DNA of 64,000 nucleotides from contig CALFVT010000002.1 of NCBI GenBank assembly GCA_937928165.1, forward strand, positions 186,001 through 250,000, read 5' to 3'. The position numbers and the translations under genes are program-made. Below the pieces are notes generated by a model. That model was not told where the DNA came from. It searched no databases and saw nothing but the letters and a program-made list of their open reading frames with translations. Shown here one piece after another: positions 33,731-42,221 of this stretch (positions are counted from its first letter, which is position 1; the number at the start of each line of letters is the position of its first letter). This stretch comes from an uncultured Caulobacterales bacterium (GTDB taxonomy: Bacteria > Pseudomonadota > Alphaproteobacteria > Caulobacterales > Maricaulaceae).

Positions 33731-34284
33731 TAGATTGTTAACTTCTGCTCTTGGCGCAGAGCCGCCCCGTAGCGGAAAACTTCCGCGACTGTGGCAATGA
33801 CAAATACAAGGAACCAACTGGTAAAGCGGATATCCAAATCAAAATTCATCGTATCAGACGGGTCCATAACTGCTATCATTGGCCTGGCCACCATACGGAA
33901 AGCTTCGGTGAGTGCAAGTATGATCCAGATTTTTCGCAGTCGGTCAATGTTTTCCGGAACAAAAGGGTCTCCATCCAATAAGGTTTTAAGCAGGTTTTTC
34001 AAAAGCCGTGCGATAAAGAAAAAAGCGGCTGCGATAATTGCGCTCGTAAAAGCGGATAACATAAGTGTTTGGCGGCTAATCCCTGACCCTGCTGCCTTGC
34101 TTAAATCATCGACTTCAAGGTTTTGAAAGACCCAATCATAAAACTCACCAGAGACCATAAGCCCAAGCCCAAGGAGAAGTGCAATAATGCCGATGATGGC
34201 CATGAAAACCATTAAGCAAGTTAGAAATATATTAAAAATACGCGGCGCTGTTTGCACAATCGCAGACGAGTTAAGATCATCCAT
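33730..34284 (-). CDS. DUF2975 membrane protein
   Basis: Membrane protein of 184 residues with four helices (about 17-40, 72-98, 118-135 and 148-170). The start at 34284 has GAGG 8 bases upstream, better than the ATG at 34296. The loop before the third helix has the DUF2975 signature (LLDGDPFVPENIDRLRKI). Its stop codon overlaps the HTH start by one base (TAATG). It is presumed to control or sense for the HTH partner. Confidence 0.88.
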   Translation of the reverse strand: MDDLNSSAIVQTAPRIFNIFLTCLMVFMAIIGIIALLLGLGLMVSGEFYDWVFQNLEVDDLSKAAGSGISRQTLMLSAFTSAIIAAAFFFIARLLKNLLKTLLDGDPFVPENIDRLRKIWIILALTEAFRMVARPMIAVMDPSDTMNFDLDIRFTSWFLVFVIATVAEVFRYGAALRQEQKLTI

Positions 34285-34440
34285 ATAAAGCCTCATTTAC
34301 CAAATTATCGATAAACAATAATATATGTAATTGCAAGTAAAATTTTTAGGCCCGCTGTATCGCCCGGAATATATGTTTTCTTTATTTAATAATATAAGGT
34401 GTCATGATAGCCTGTGCCTTGTAGCTATTTTGGATTTTTC

Positions 34441-35064
34441 ATGACTTTATCACCGCCGTTTAAACGTCTTGTTGTTGCGTCCCATAATGAGGGTAAGGTC
34501 AGAGAGATTCGCGATCTTCTTACGCCTTTTGGGGTTGAAACCCTAAGTGCGGCGGAGCTTAATTTACCCGAACCCGATGAGACCGAAGATAGTTTTTCGG
34601 GCAATGCTCGCCTGAAAGCTTTGGCTGCTGCAAAAGCGTCCGGCCTGCCGGCGTTATCTGATGATAGCGGCCTTGCGGTGGACGCCCTTGGGGGCGCGCC
34701 GGGAATATATGCGGCCCGCTGGGCGGAACTGCCAAAGCGCGAAGGGAGCGGACGTGATTTTAATATGGCCATGTGGCATGTGCATGACCAAATGCAGCAA
34801 AAAGGTGGGCCAAAAACGGCGCGGTTTATTTGCGCACTTTGTATGGGGTTTCCGAATGGAGATAACCGCATTTATGAAGGCAAGGTTGAGGGCGAGATTA
34901 TTTGGCCCCCGCGCGGGGATAAAGGCTTTGGCTATGACCCGGTATTTCAGGCCCTTGGCGATCGATATACATTTGCAGAAATAGACCCAGCCACGAAACA
35001 TGCTAAAAGCCACCGGGCGGATGCGTTTGCAAAATTTATCGCCGCCGAATTTCAACCGTCTTAA
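34441..35064 (+). CDS. rdgB: XTP/dITP diphosphatase (RdgB/HAM1)
   Basis: Removes non-canonical purine nucleotides (XTP, dITP) from the pool. The start at 34441 gives MTLSPPFKRLVVASHNEGK; the longer GTG reading adds nine uncertain residues. The 207 residues show VVASHNEGKVREI, SFSGNARLKALAAAKASGLPALSDDSGL and GFGYDPVF, the HAM1 signatures. It is 4 bp upstream of hemW. Confidence 0.96.
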   Translation: MTLSPPFKRLVVASHNEGKVREIRDLLTPFGVETLSAAELNLPEPDETEDSFSGNARLKALAAAKASGLPALSDDSGLAVDALGGAPGIYAARWAELPKREGSGRDFNMAMWHVHDQMQQKGGPKTARFICALCMGFPNGDNRIYEGKVEGEIIWPPRGDKGFGYDPVFQALGDRYTFAEIDPATKHAKSHRADAFAKFIAAEFQPS

Positions 35065-35068
35065 AATT

Positions 35069-36229
35069 ATGATGAATGGCAAAATAAAAGGCCACAAGCC
35101 ACCTCTCGCGGTTTATATTCATTGGCCTTACTGCGCGCGAATTTGCCCTTATTGTGATTTTAATGTCTATAAGCAGCGCGTAGATAAAGGGCTGGTTTCT
35201 GCGATCATGGATGATTTATCGCAGTGGCGCGCGTGGAGTGGGGCGCGTAATGTTAGCTCTGTTCATTTTGGCGGCGGCACGCCATCCCTTTTGCGCGGTG
35301 AAGATATTGGCGCAATTTTGGATCATGTTGATAAGCTTTGGGGATTAAGCGCTGATGCGGAATGTGGTTTGGAGGCAAACCCTAATAATGCGGCGATTGA
35401 AAAGCTTACGGCCTTTAAATTTGCGGGGCTTAACCGCTTGTCTTTTGGCATTCAAAGCTTTCATGATGCTGCCCTTCAGCAATTAGGCCGCGATCATGAT
35501 AGCCGCGTAGCTAAGGCGGCGCTTGAAGCTGCTACAGTTTTGTTTGATTCGGTCTCAGCAGATCTTATCTTTGGCTGGCATGGACAAACCCAAGACATAT
35601 TGGCCCATGACCTGACCTTAGCTTTAAATGCGGGGGCTTGTCATGTCTCTGCCTATCAGCTCACGATTGAAGATGGTACAGCCTTTGCCAAGGCCGAAGC
35701 CCGCGGGGCGCGGCGAGCTGTTGATAATGATCTAAGCGCGGATTTATATGACCATGTCCAAACCCAGCTTTTGGCCGCAGGGTTTACCCATTATGAAGTG
35801 TCTAATTTTGCTAAGCCAGGCCATGAGTCTGCTCATAATCTGGCTTATTGGCGGGGCCATGATTATGTCGGCGTTGGGCCGGGGGCCCATGGGCGTATGA
35901 CGGTTAAAGGGCAGAAATATGCAACGATTGCGGAAATGCGCCCCGATGCATATCGGGCCTGCGTTCAAAAAACAAAGCGGGGTTTTGTCCAGGCAGAGGT
36001 TTTAACCGCCGAAGCTGCCCGAGATGAATATGTGCTTATGGGACTACGTATTAGCTGCGGTTTGTCTTTAACGCGAGTCAATGAGATCTACCCCGACCCA
36101 AAATTTGATAGGGCTATGGCCGTACTTATTGACGCGGGTTATTTACAGCGTGAAAATGAGCGCCTTTTTGCCGCCCCAAAGGGACGGATGATTTTAAACC
36201 ATGTTACTGAAAAGCTATTGGCAGGATAA
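35069..36229 (+). CDS. hemW: Radical SAM family haem chaperone HemW
   Basis: Coproporphyrinogen-oxidase-like protein that handles haem rather than making it. The 386 residues have the radical SAM cysteine motif C-x3-C-x2-C (YCARICPYCDFN). Next come FGGGTPSLL and the SAM-binding segments LEANPNN and RLSFGIQSFHDAAL. The final C-terminal domain matches HemW. Two adjacent ATGs (35069, 35072) are both possible starts; longer readings overlap rdgB. It converges with the LpoA-like gene (5-bp gap). Confidence 0.93.
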   Translation: MMNGKIKGHKPPLAVYIHWPYCARICPYCDFNVYKQRVDKGLVSAIMDDLSQWRAWSGARNVSSVHFGGGTPSLLRGEDIGAILDHVDKLWGLSADAECGLEANPNNAAIEKLTAFKFAGLNRLSFGIQSFHDAALQQLGRDHDSRVAKAALEAATVLFDSVSADLIFGWHGQTQDILAHDLTLALNAGACHVSAYQLTIEDGTAFAKAEARGARRAVDNDLSADLYDHVQTQLLAAGFTHYEVSNFAKPGHESAHNLAYWRGHDYVGVGPGAHGRMTVKGQKYATIAEMRPDAYRACVQKTKRGFVQAEVLTAEAARDEYVLMGLRISCGLSLTRVNEIYPDPKFDRAMAVLIDAGYLQRENERLFAAPKGRMILNHVTEKLLAG

Positions 36230-36234
36230 TGCGT

Positions 36235-37581
36235 TTATGATGCGCCGTCTACCCCGCGCGGCGCGGGTTCAATTACGCGGATACGGCCATTGCGAATTTC
36301 ATAAACCGCGAGGCCCCGTTCCGGTGTGCCATTGCTGCGAAATCTAACAAGGCCGTCAACACCGTAAAACCCGGCTTGATCTTCAAGCCGCTCATAACGA
36401 GTCTTAGGGTCTCCATCGGCCACATATTGGGCAATATTAACCGCGTCATAAGCAAGGCTCGCCAGTCGACCGGGCTCGGCCCCATAGGTTTGGTCATAAT
36501 TAGCCTGAAAGCGTTGACGCTCTTCAATATCGGGGCCGGCAAATACGCCGCCGTTAAGGGCTGGCTCACGGGCTGTATCTTGATCTTGCCATTGCCCTGT
36601 CCCCAAAAGCTGCACTTTGCGTAGGTCATCTTCGTAAAATGTCAAAAGTGGTGCAAGAGTGCGAAGGGCAATTCCGCTTTCGGGAAGAATTATCGCCTCA
36701 AAGGCGAGCGGGTCGGTTTCGCTGCGCGTTTCCTCTGCAAGAGCAAAGGCTTTTGCAAGTTTTTGTGCCGGACCTTGCATGGCAGAAATATCACGCCCTT
36801 TATAGGTCTCAGAAGCCGTAATTTCGCCGCCGCTTTGGGTGACGGCGCGGCTGTAGGCTTGGCGAACTCGGCGGCCATAGGCATTATCGGGCCCAAGAAA
36901 GGCAAACCGGCTAATGCCGCTGTCTCTGGCATGGGAGACAATGCGGTCAATTTCGGCTTCGGGCGGAAAGCTTAATAAATAGGCCCCTTGACCCGCGGCT
37001 CTTTGGTCGGTTGAAAACCCAATAACGGGGATATTGGCGCGGGCGGCGCTTTCTCGCGCTTGTTGCACGGAGGCGGATAAAATCGGCCCAATAATCACAT
37101 CGGCTCCGGCCTTTATGGCCTTGTCTACGGCAAGGCGCGTGCCGTCCTGTGTGCCTTTTGTATCGAAAGGGATTAAAAGGCTTTCCGCGTTATCTTGGTT
37201 AAAGATTGCCATTTCTGCTGCCTTTAAAAGGCTGTCGGATTCCTTTCTAAGCTGGCTATTTTGCGATGAGAACGGCAGGATTATAGCCATGCGCCGAATA
37301 TTACGTCCGTTCATATGAGGAGGAGTCAGACCGTCCCTCGGGGCGTTTGCGGCGGTTTGGGTATTAGCCGTATCAGGGGCCTCCTCTGGTGTTTCTGTCT
37401 CGCTGACCGGTCCAGTATCAGGGGCCTGCTGGGGCTGCTGGGCGATAGGTCTTTGCTGCGCCGTGGGGCTTTGCTGCGGCGTAGTCGTGCAGGCAGATAA
37501 GAGCGTAAGTCCCGCACATATGGCGGCAGCTTTCATATAGCTTGCGGAAAGCCATTGATTCCAAGGGCGGAAACGGGCCAT
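36235..37581 (-). CDS. Penicillin-binding protein activator (LpoA-like) lipoprotein
   Basis: Outer-membrane lipoprotein predicted to activate a class A penicillin-binding protein, with a periplasmic-binding-protein type 1 fold. The start at 37581 has AGAGG 9 bases upstream. The signal ends in the lipobox LLSAC; then a Gln/Pro-rich linker (about 35-85) and the PBP1-like core: MAIILPFSSQNSQLRKES, DVIIGPILSASVQQARE, ARANIPVIGFSTD. E. coli LpoA also has an N-terminal TPR domain, missing here, as in alphaproteobacterial forms. It is divergent from rsmI, the usual neighbour in this locus. Confidence 0.88.
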   Translation of the reverse strand: MARFRPWNQWLSASYMKAAAICAGLTLLSACTTTPQQSPTAQQRPIAQQPQQAPDTGPVSETETPEEAPDTANTQTAANAPRDGLTPPHMNGRNIRRMAIILPFSSQNSQLRKESDSLLKAAEMAIFNQDNAESLLIPFDTKGTQDGTRLAVDKAIKAGADVIIGPILSASVQQARESAARANIPVIGFSTDQRAAGQGAYLLSFPPEAEIDRIVSHARDSGISRFAFLGPDNAYGRRVRQAYSRAVTQSGGEITASETYKGRDISAMQGPAQKLAKAFALAEETRSETDPLAFEAIILPESGIALRTLAPLLTFYEDDLRKVQLLGTGQWQDQDTAREPALNGGVFAGPDIEERQRFQANYDQTYGAEPGRLASLAYDAVNIAQYVADGDPKTRYERLEDQAGFYGVDGLVRFRSNGTPERGLAVYEIRNGRIRVIEPAPRGVDGAS

Positions 37582-37616
37582 AAATAAAACCTCTTTTTTG
37601 CACATGGCATAATTCT

Positions 37617-38540
37617 ATGACATTACCCTACACTATAAGCCCATCGGCGTCGGCGCAATTCCAAAGTGAAGGTGAAAAGCCATTGATTACAGCCTCATCT
37701 CTAGTTTTGCCGGGACTTTACATTGTTTCAACGCCTATTGGTAATTTACGCGATATGACCTTGCGGGCCCTTGATGTGTTAAACCAAGCCGATCATGTGC
37801 TAGCCGAGGACACGCGGCAAACAGGAAAGCTGCTGAGCCATTATAATATTAAGGCCAATCTATCCGCTTATCATGACCATAATGCGGCGAAACGTGTCCC
37901 AAATATTGTTAAGCGTCTCTTAGGCGGTGAAACCATAGCCCTTGTCAGCGATGCCGGCACGCCTTTGGTTTCTGATCCCGGCTATAAATTAACATCGGCA
38001 GCGATAGCGGCAGGCGCCCGTGTTGTTCCGGTGCCGGGGGCGTCCTCCGTTTTGGCTGCTTTAACAATGTCAGGCCTGCCAAGTGACCGCTTTAGTTTTG
38101 GCGGATTTTTACCGCCTAAAACGACAGCCCGAAAAGCTCACCTCAAAGATTATGCGGGAGTGAAAGGCTCATTGATATTTTTCGAAACCGCCCCACGTTT
38201 AGCCGCAAGCCTGAAAGACATTATCACCGTTTTGGGGGACCGGCCTATGGCTTTAACCCGGGAGCTGACCAAGCGCTATGAAGAGGCGCGCTACGGCACA
38301 GTTAGCCATGTTATTGAGACTTTATCTGAAAACCCGCCGCGCGGCGAGATTGTACTTTGTATTGGCCCGTCTTTAATGCCTGATATCTGGGATGTCTGCG
38401 CTGTTGAAGCCGCCTTGAGGCCCGCCATAGTAAATCACGGGGTAAAACAAGCGGCGAATATGACAGCGGCGGCCTCAGGCTGGACGCGGCGGGATGTTTA
38501 TCAATTAGCCCTTCGGTTAAAAGAGGATAGGAGTGGCTAA
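37617..38540 (+). CDS. rsmI: 16S rRNA (cytidine(1402)-2'-O)-methyltransferase
   Basis: Methylates cytidine 1402 in the ribosomal P site. The 307-residue protein starts with a variable tail, then GLYIVSTPIGNLRDMTLRAL, the AEDTRQTGKLLSHY block, ALVSDAGTPLVSDPG and VPVPGASSVLAALTMSGLP, all hallmark tetrapyrrole-methylase-fold motifs. It overlaps yraN by 8 bp and is divergent from the LpoA-like gene across 35 bp. Confidence 0.96.
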   Translation: MTLPYTISPSASAQFQSEGEKPLITASSLVLPGLYIVSTPIGNLRDMTLRALDVLNQADHVLAEDTRQTGKLLSHYNIKANLSAYHDHNAAKRVPNIVKRLLGGETIALVSDAGTPLVSDPGYKLTSAAIAAGARVVPVPGASSVLAALTMSGLPSDRFSFGGFLPPKTTARKAHLKDYAGVKGSLIFFETAPRLAASLKDIITVLGDRPMALTRELTKRYEEARYGTVSHVIETLSENPPRGEIVLCIGPSLMPDIWDVCAVEAALRPAIVNHGVKQAANMTAAASGWTRRDVYQLALRLKEDRSG

Positions 38541-38910
38541 CCCCCGTAAACAGGCTGAGCGCTACGGGCAATGGGCGGAGCATTACGCTGCGTTTATTTT
38601 GCGGCTGAAAGGCTATCATATCATTACGCGCCGCCATGTTACGCCCTTTGGCGAGATTGACTTAATTGCGGTAAAAGGTGAGTGGCTTATTTTTATCGAA
38701 GTCAAATATCGGCGCGATAAACAAAAGCTCACCCAAAGCCTGACCCTAAAGGGGCAAAGCCGCATTATTAAAGCGGCCAATTATTACCTGGGGCGCGCGC
38801 CAAGATATAAAGCTTTAGGACAAAGATTTGACCTAATTTTAACTGCGCCGTTTGGGATTTTACCACTGGGCTATCTGCGGCATATAAAGGATGCATGGCG
38901 AAGCTATTAA
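38533..38910 (+). CDS. yraN: YraN family endonuclease-like protein (UPF0102)
   Basis: Restriction-endonuclease-like-fold protein of 125 residues; function unresolved, usually next to rsmI. Signatures seen: GQWAEHYAAFILRLKGYHII and GEIDLIAVKGEWLIFIEVKYR, carrying the catalytic-looking Asp and Glu-x-Lys. The start is GTG at 38533 with AGGATAGGA upstream, inside the end of rsmI. The last codons are duplicated in a 15-bp tandem repeat around the stop. Confidence 0.93.
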   Translation: MANPRKQAERYGQWAEHYAAFILRLKGYHIITRRHVTPFGEIDLIAVKGEWLIFIEVKYRRDKQKLTQSLTLKGQSRIIKAANYYLGRAPRYKALGQRFDLILTAPFGILPLGYLRHIKDAWRSY

Positions 38911-38926
38911 GGGCGAAGCTATTAAG
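38897..38926. repeat. 15-bp tandem duplication across yraN stop
   Basis: GGCGAAGCTATTAAG occurs twice in a row (38897-38911 and 38912-38926). The first copy contains the yraN stop (38908-38910). A recent slippage or duplication is the simplest reading. Confidence 0.9.
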
Positions 38927-38986
38927 AATGATTAAGAATTTCATTTTATTAAGATAGCGCTAACTATTTGCGGCCATTATAGGCTT

Positions 38987-40033
38987 ATGAAAAAATTAAC
39001 TATAATTTCGGCTTTGTCCTTATCTATTTTCTTATCAGCCTGCGCTGTGACCTCTGCGGGGGTAAAGCGCGGCGATGAGCGTAATTTTAGCCGATCCCTT
39101 AATGATGTGAATATTGAGCGTGTGCTTAAAGCGCGGCTTAACCGTGCTGAGAGTGAGAGCTTTAAGAAGGTTGATGTGGAAGTTGCTGAAGGGATTGTCG
39201 TTTTGACAGGCTATGTAGACAGTCAAGATGCCCGAGTTGAGGCGGAACGCATTGCTTGGTCGGCTTCTCATGTTGTGGATGTTGGGAATGAAATCTCTGT
39301 TGGGGTTCAAGATAAGCGGGCGTTACGCGGTACAAAAGATAATCTCCTTGGGAGTTCAGTTCGCGCCCGACTTATTGCGGATAAGAGTGTTAAATCCCGT
39401 AACGTCAATATCGAAGCGCAAAATGGTACGATTTATTTACTTGGCGTGGCCCGTACTCCGGAGGAACTAGAGCGCGCAGCCTATATTGCGAGCACCACAA
39501 AGGGAGTGAAAGAAGTTGTCTCCTATATGACAGTGCATAATAGCGCGCGCCCGCAGACGACCCATAACACGGCCCCAGCTTACGCCCCAGACTATAATTC
39601 AGCCCCAACTTACTCGGCGCCTAGTTATGAGGCCCCGACTTACTCGACCCCCACATATGAAGCTCCTACATATGAAGTTTCTGGCGAGACCAATGTTCCG
39701 GGCTTTTTAACGCAAACGCCAAATGGCGCGGGCTTATCAGCCCCCACAGCATTGACTGACCCTTATTACCGCGATCCATTAACCGGGGAGCGTGTAGAGC
39801 TTGACCCTCATACAGGTACGATTCCGTTTCGCTCTGGTGCGCAGGCCGCTATAGACAATAGCGCCGCGAAAGTTACGCCGCTTTTACAGCGTCCAACCGA
39901 GTTCCCTACTGACGAGGCATTAGGCCGTTTTAGAACAGGCGTGCCGGGTGAGGCTGTCTCTATTATTGAAAGTGCACCTTATTATATTGACCCAGATACG
40001 GGCAAAGAAATTCCGGTTAATTTTATAAAATAA
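38987..40033 (+). CDS. BON-domain lipoprotein (DolP/YraP-like) with Pro-Tyr repeats
   Basis: Outer-membrane lipoprotein of 348 residues. Signal peptide with the lipobox LSAC. Two BON domains follow (about 40-110 and 115-180), as in DolP of E. coli, the outer-membrane integrity factor also encoded near rsmI. A low-complexity tail of five pentapeptides (SAPTY, SAPSY, EAPTY, STPTY, EAPTY) begins near residue 205; the C-terminus has two similar segments, DPLTGERVELDPHTG and YYIDPDTGKEIPV. That extension is not in E. coli DolP. Confidence 0.9.
   Translation: MKKLTIISALSLSIFLSACAVTSAGVKRGDERNFSRSLNDVNIERVLKARLNRAESESFKKVDVEVAEGIVVLTGYVDSQDARVEAERIAWSASHVVDVGNEISVGVQDKRALRGTKDNLLGSSVRARLIADKSVKSRNVNIEAQNGTIYLLGVARTPEELERAAYIASTTKGVKEVVSYMTVHNSARPQTTHNTAPAYAPDYNSAPTYSAPSYEAPTYSTPTYEAPTYEVSGETNVPGFLTQTPNGAGLSAPTALTDPYYRDPLTGERVELDPHTGTIPFRSGAQAAIDNSAAKVTPLLQRPTEFPTDEALGRFRTGVPGEAVSIIESAPYYIDPDTGKEIPVNFIK
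39599..39673 (+). repeat. Five 15-bp units encoding (S/E)APTY pentapeptides
   Basis: In-frame units SAPTY, SAPSY, EAPTY, STPTY and EAPTY inside the BON lipoprotein. It is a protein-level low-complexity repeat; the DNA copies are diverged. Confidence 0.85.
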
Positions 40034-40047
40034 GCCAAACTTTGCGG

Positions 40048-40386
40048 TTATAAATGCCGCTCAATATCTGCTTTTGCTGTACCGAGCGTCAGGCCCGCGG
40101 GCCCGTCAATGACCGGGCGTTTCATAAGCGCCGGATAGCTTTGTAGCAAGCTTAAGGCATTATCGCCTGCTGATGATTTTTCATCCTCACTTAATCCGCG
40201 CCATGTCGTAGAACGGCGGTTAATTAAAGTCTCCCACCCAAAGTTATCCAAAAAGCGGGATAGGATATCTACGCTAAGGGGCGTCTCCCGCACATCAATC
40301 GCCGCATAATCGGCCCCTGCGGCTTTAAAAACCTTAAGAACTTTTCGGCAGCTATCGCAAGATTTTAAATGGTATATTTTTATCAT
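40048..40386 (-). CDS. ArsC/Spx-family protein (YffB-like)
   Basis: Thioredoxin-fold protein of 112 residues related to arsenate reductase and Spx. The N-terminal CxxC is Cys10-Cys13 (HLKSCDSCRKVLK). The conserved body (INRRSTTWRGLSEDEK; MKRPVIDGPAGLTLG) matches the YffB group. YffB-type proteins are called glutathione-dependent reductases, but function is not established. It is alone, between the BON gene and the lipase gene. Confidence 0.88.
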   Translation of the reverse strand: MIKIYHLKSCDSCRKVLKVFKAAGADYAAIDVRETPLSVDILSRFLDNFGWETLINRRSTTWRGLSEDEKSSAGDNALSLLQSYPALMKRPVIDGPAGLTLGTAKADIERHL

Positions 40387-40426
40387 TGAATTTATCTTTA
40401 TTTTAGCCGTGTTTTAGGGCGAGGGT

Positions 40427-41284
40427 TTAAGTGAGGCCGCGAGCCTTAATCTGCGCCGTAATAAAGGCAATCATATCATTATAAACTTGATCGCGGCAAA
40501 AATCATTGTGAATTTCGTGGAAAGCATGTTCATATGTGCGCAAGGTGACATTGTCTCCGGCGGCGGCTTTAAATTGAATAGAGGCTTGGCAATCCGTGAC
40601 TTTGTCTGCTTCTCCATGGAGTAATAAAAGTGGCCCGCGCCAGTCTTTGGCGGCTGCAAGCGCGATCTCCCCGTAATCAATCATATCCAAAGCAAGGGCC
40701 GGTGATAATTGCCCGTGAACAAGCGGATCATCCTCATAGGCTTTAACCTCAACGGGCTGGGTTGAGATATCTTTGCCATTTACCTTTTGACTAAAAGCAA
40801 ATTGCGGCGCGAGCTTGCGTAATAATATCATGAGCGGACGTAATATTTCCGGCGCTGGTTTTGTAAGCTGCAACAGTGGCGCGGTAATAATATAACCTAT
40901 AATTTGCGGTAAATCTCGCGTTTGGCGGTAATTAAATAAAATACCGCCGCCCATAGAATGACCCATAAGAACATGAGGTACATCTGGAAATCTTCGGCGT
41001 GTTTCCTCTGTGAGGGCGTCAATATCACCGTAAAAATCAGAAAATTTAGTGATAATGCCGCGCTTACCGCCTGAGAGGCCGTGGCCGCGAAGGTCAACCG
41101 TCATCAGTGCAATCCCCGCATTATTTAGCACTTGTCCCATATGGGCATAGCGTCCGCCATGTTCGGAAAAGCCGTGAATAAGGCTTATAACGGCGCGGCA
41201 ATCTTGCGGTTTACAATCTGGTGCAAATAAATGACCATGTAAAGCGAGACCGTCAGTTTGACTGCTGAGTGTGAAATTTTCCAT
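40427..41284 (-). CDS. Alpha/beta hydrolase (monoacylglycerol lipase/lysophospholipase-like)
   Basis: Esterase/lipase of 285 residues. The nucleophile elbow is GHSMGGG with the Ser near residue 109. The oxyanion part is LIHGFSEHGGRYAHM, the acid is in LLHGEADKVTD and the His in YEHAFHEIHND, giving the complete triad of the serine-aminopeptidase S33/Hydrolase_4 group. No signal peptide is seen. It is 7 bp downstream of the YbjQ genes on the same strand. Confidence 0.9.
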   Translation of the reverse strand: MENFTLSSQTDGLALHGHLFAPDCKPQDCRAVISLIHGFSEHGGRYAHMGQVLNNAGIALMTVDLRGHGLSGGKRGIITKFSDFYGDIDALTEETRRRFPDVPHVLMGHSMGGGILFNYRQTRDLPQIIGYIITAPLLQLTKPAPEILRPLMILLRKLAPQFAFSQKVNGKDISTQPVEVKAYEDDPLVHGQLSPALALDMIDYGEIALAAAKDWRGPLLLLHGEADKVTDCQASIQFKAAAGDNVTLRTYEHAFHEIHNDFCRDQVYNDMIAFITAQIKARGLT

Positions 41285-41291
41285 ATGTATC

Positions 41292-41750
41292 TTATAAGGG
41301 TTTTACAGCGGTGCCGTAAGCTAAAATTTCAATGCCGCGGCTTGCGCCAATCGAGGCAGATTGTATTTTTATATTATAAACATCTTGCGCCCCAAGCCTA
41401 TGGGCATGGGCTTTCAGTTGCAATAGGGCATCGCGCCGCCCCCGCTCAAGAAGCTCGCTATAATTATTAACTTCCCCCCCTAGCATTTGCATAAAAGATG
41501 CAATGAGGCGGCGAAAAACATCAATGGATAAAACCAACGAGCCTGTGACTAAATGGGTCTCGGCGGGTCGGGCGGCTTTGTCCATCGGCGGGATATATTT
41601 TATGTTATGAAGACGAATATCTTTAAAAGCGTCCTCTTGGACCTCCAGCCGGTTTTGATGACGGCTTATAATGCTGCGCCCTATGCCCCAACCTAACCCT
41701 AAGAGGATAAAGGGCCATAGAAAAGATATGACGGATATAGCGAGGTTCAT
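41292..41750 (-). CDS. Membrane-anchored YbjQ family protein
   Basis: 152-residue protein with an N-terminal hydrophobic helix (AISVISFLWPFILLGLGWGI) and a YbjQ (UPF0145) domain from about 60. The HNIKYIPP segment and GGEVNNYSELLERGRRDALLQL block are related to the second copy just upstream, sharing SGxxxxVGGExxxYTEL-type residues. Heavy-metal or ligand binding is proposed for the family but not shown. It overlaps the next gene by 4 bp. Confidence 0.82.
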   Translation of the reverse strand: MNLAISVISFLWPFILLGLGWGIGRSIISRHQNRLEVQEDAFKDIRLHNIKYIPPMDKAARPAETHLVTGSLVLSIDVFRRLIASFMQMLGGEVNNYSELLERGRRDALLQLKAHAHRLGAQDVYNIKIQSASIGASRGIEILAYGTAVKPL

Positions 41751-42070
41751 TCGATAATCACCGCTGTGCCGTAGACATAAAGCTCTGATGCGCCGGCGGC
41801 GACGGAGGATGTTGAAAAGCGAATATTCACAACCGCATTCGCGCCCATGGATCGGGCTGTTTCCGTCATGCGGTCGACCGCTTGCTGGCGTGAATCGGTT
41901 AATAGCTCCGTATAAGCATGGAGCTCCCCGCCGACGATATTTTTAAGGCCAGAGGCAATATCGCGGCCAATATGTTTGGCTCTGACTGTATTGCCTTGAA
42001 CCAGCCCAAGATGTTTTATGATATCGCGGCCTGGAACCTTCTCAAGATTTGTTAAAATAATATCATTCAT
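41747..42070 (-). CDS. YbjQ family protein (UPF0145)
   Basis: 107-residue soluble protein with the full YbjQ signature: RDIASGLKNIVGGELHAYTE, MGANAVVNIRFSTSSVAAGA and the YVYGTAV ending. Such proteins form pentameric rings; function unknown. It precedes the membrane-bound paralog with a 4-bp overlap, so the pair is probably translated together. Confidence 0.92.
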   Translation of the reverse strand: MNDIILTNLEKVPGRDIIKHLGLVQGNTVRAKHIGRDIASGLKNIVGGELHAYTELLTDSRQQAVDRMTETARSMGANAVVNIRFSTSSVAAGASELYVYGTAVIIE

Positions 42071-42221
42071 AATTTACCGCTTGCTTGTCTTACCCTTATC
42101 ATATCTTAAAGGGGACATTAAATATAGGCTCTAATGTTATCATATTTTCATCATAGGTGAATCTATGTTGAAAAAAATATAAATCTGCGGCATGGGGAGC
42201 CATAGATTTTAGGAGACCACC

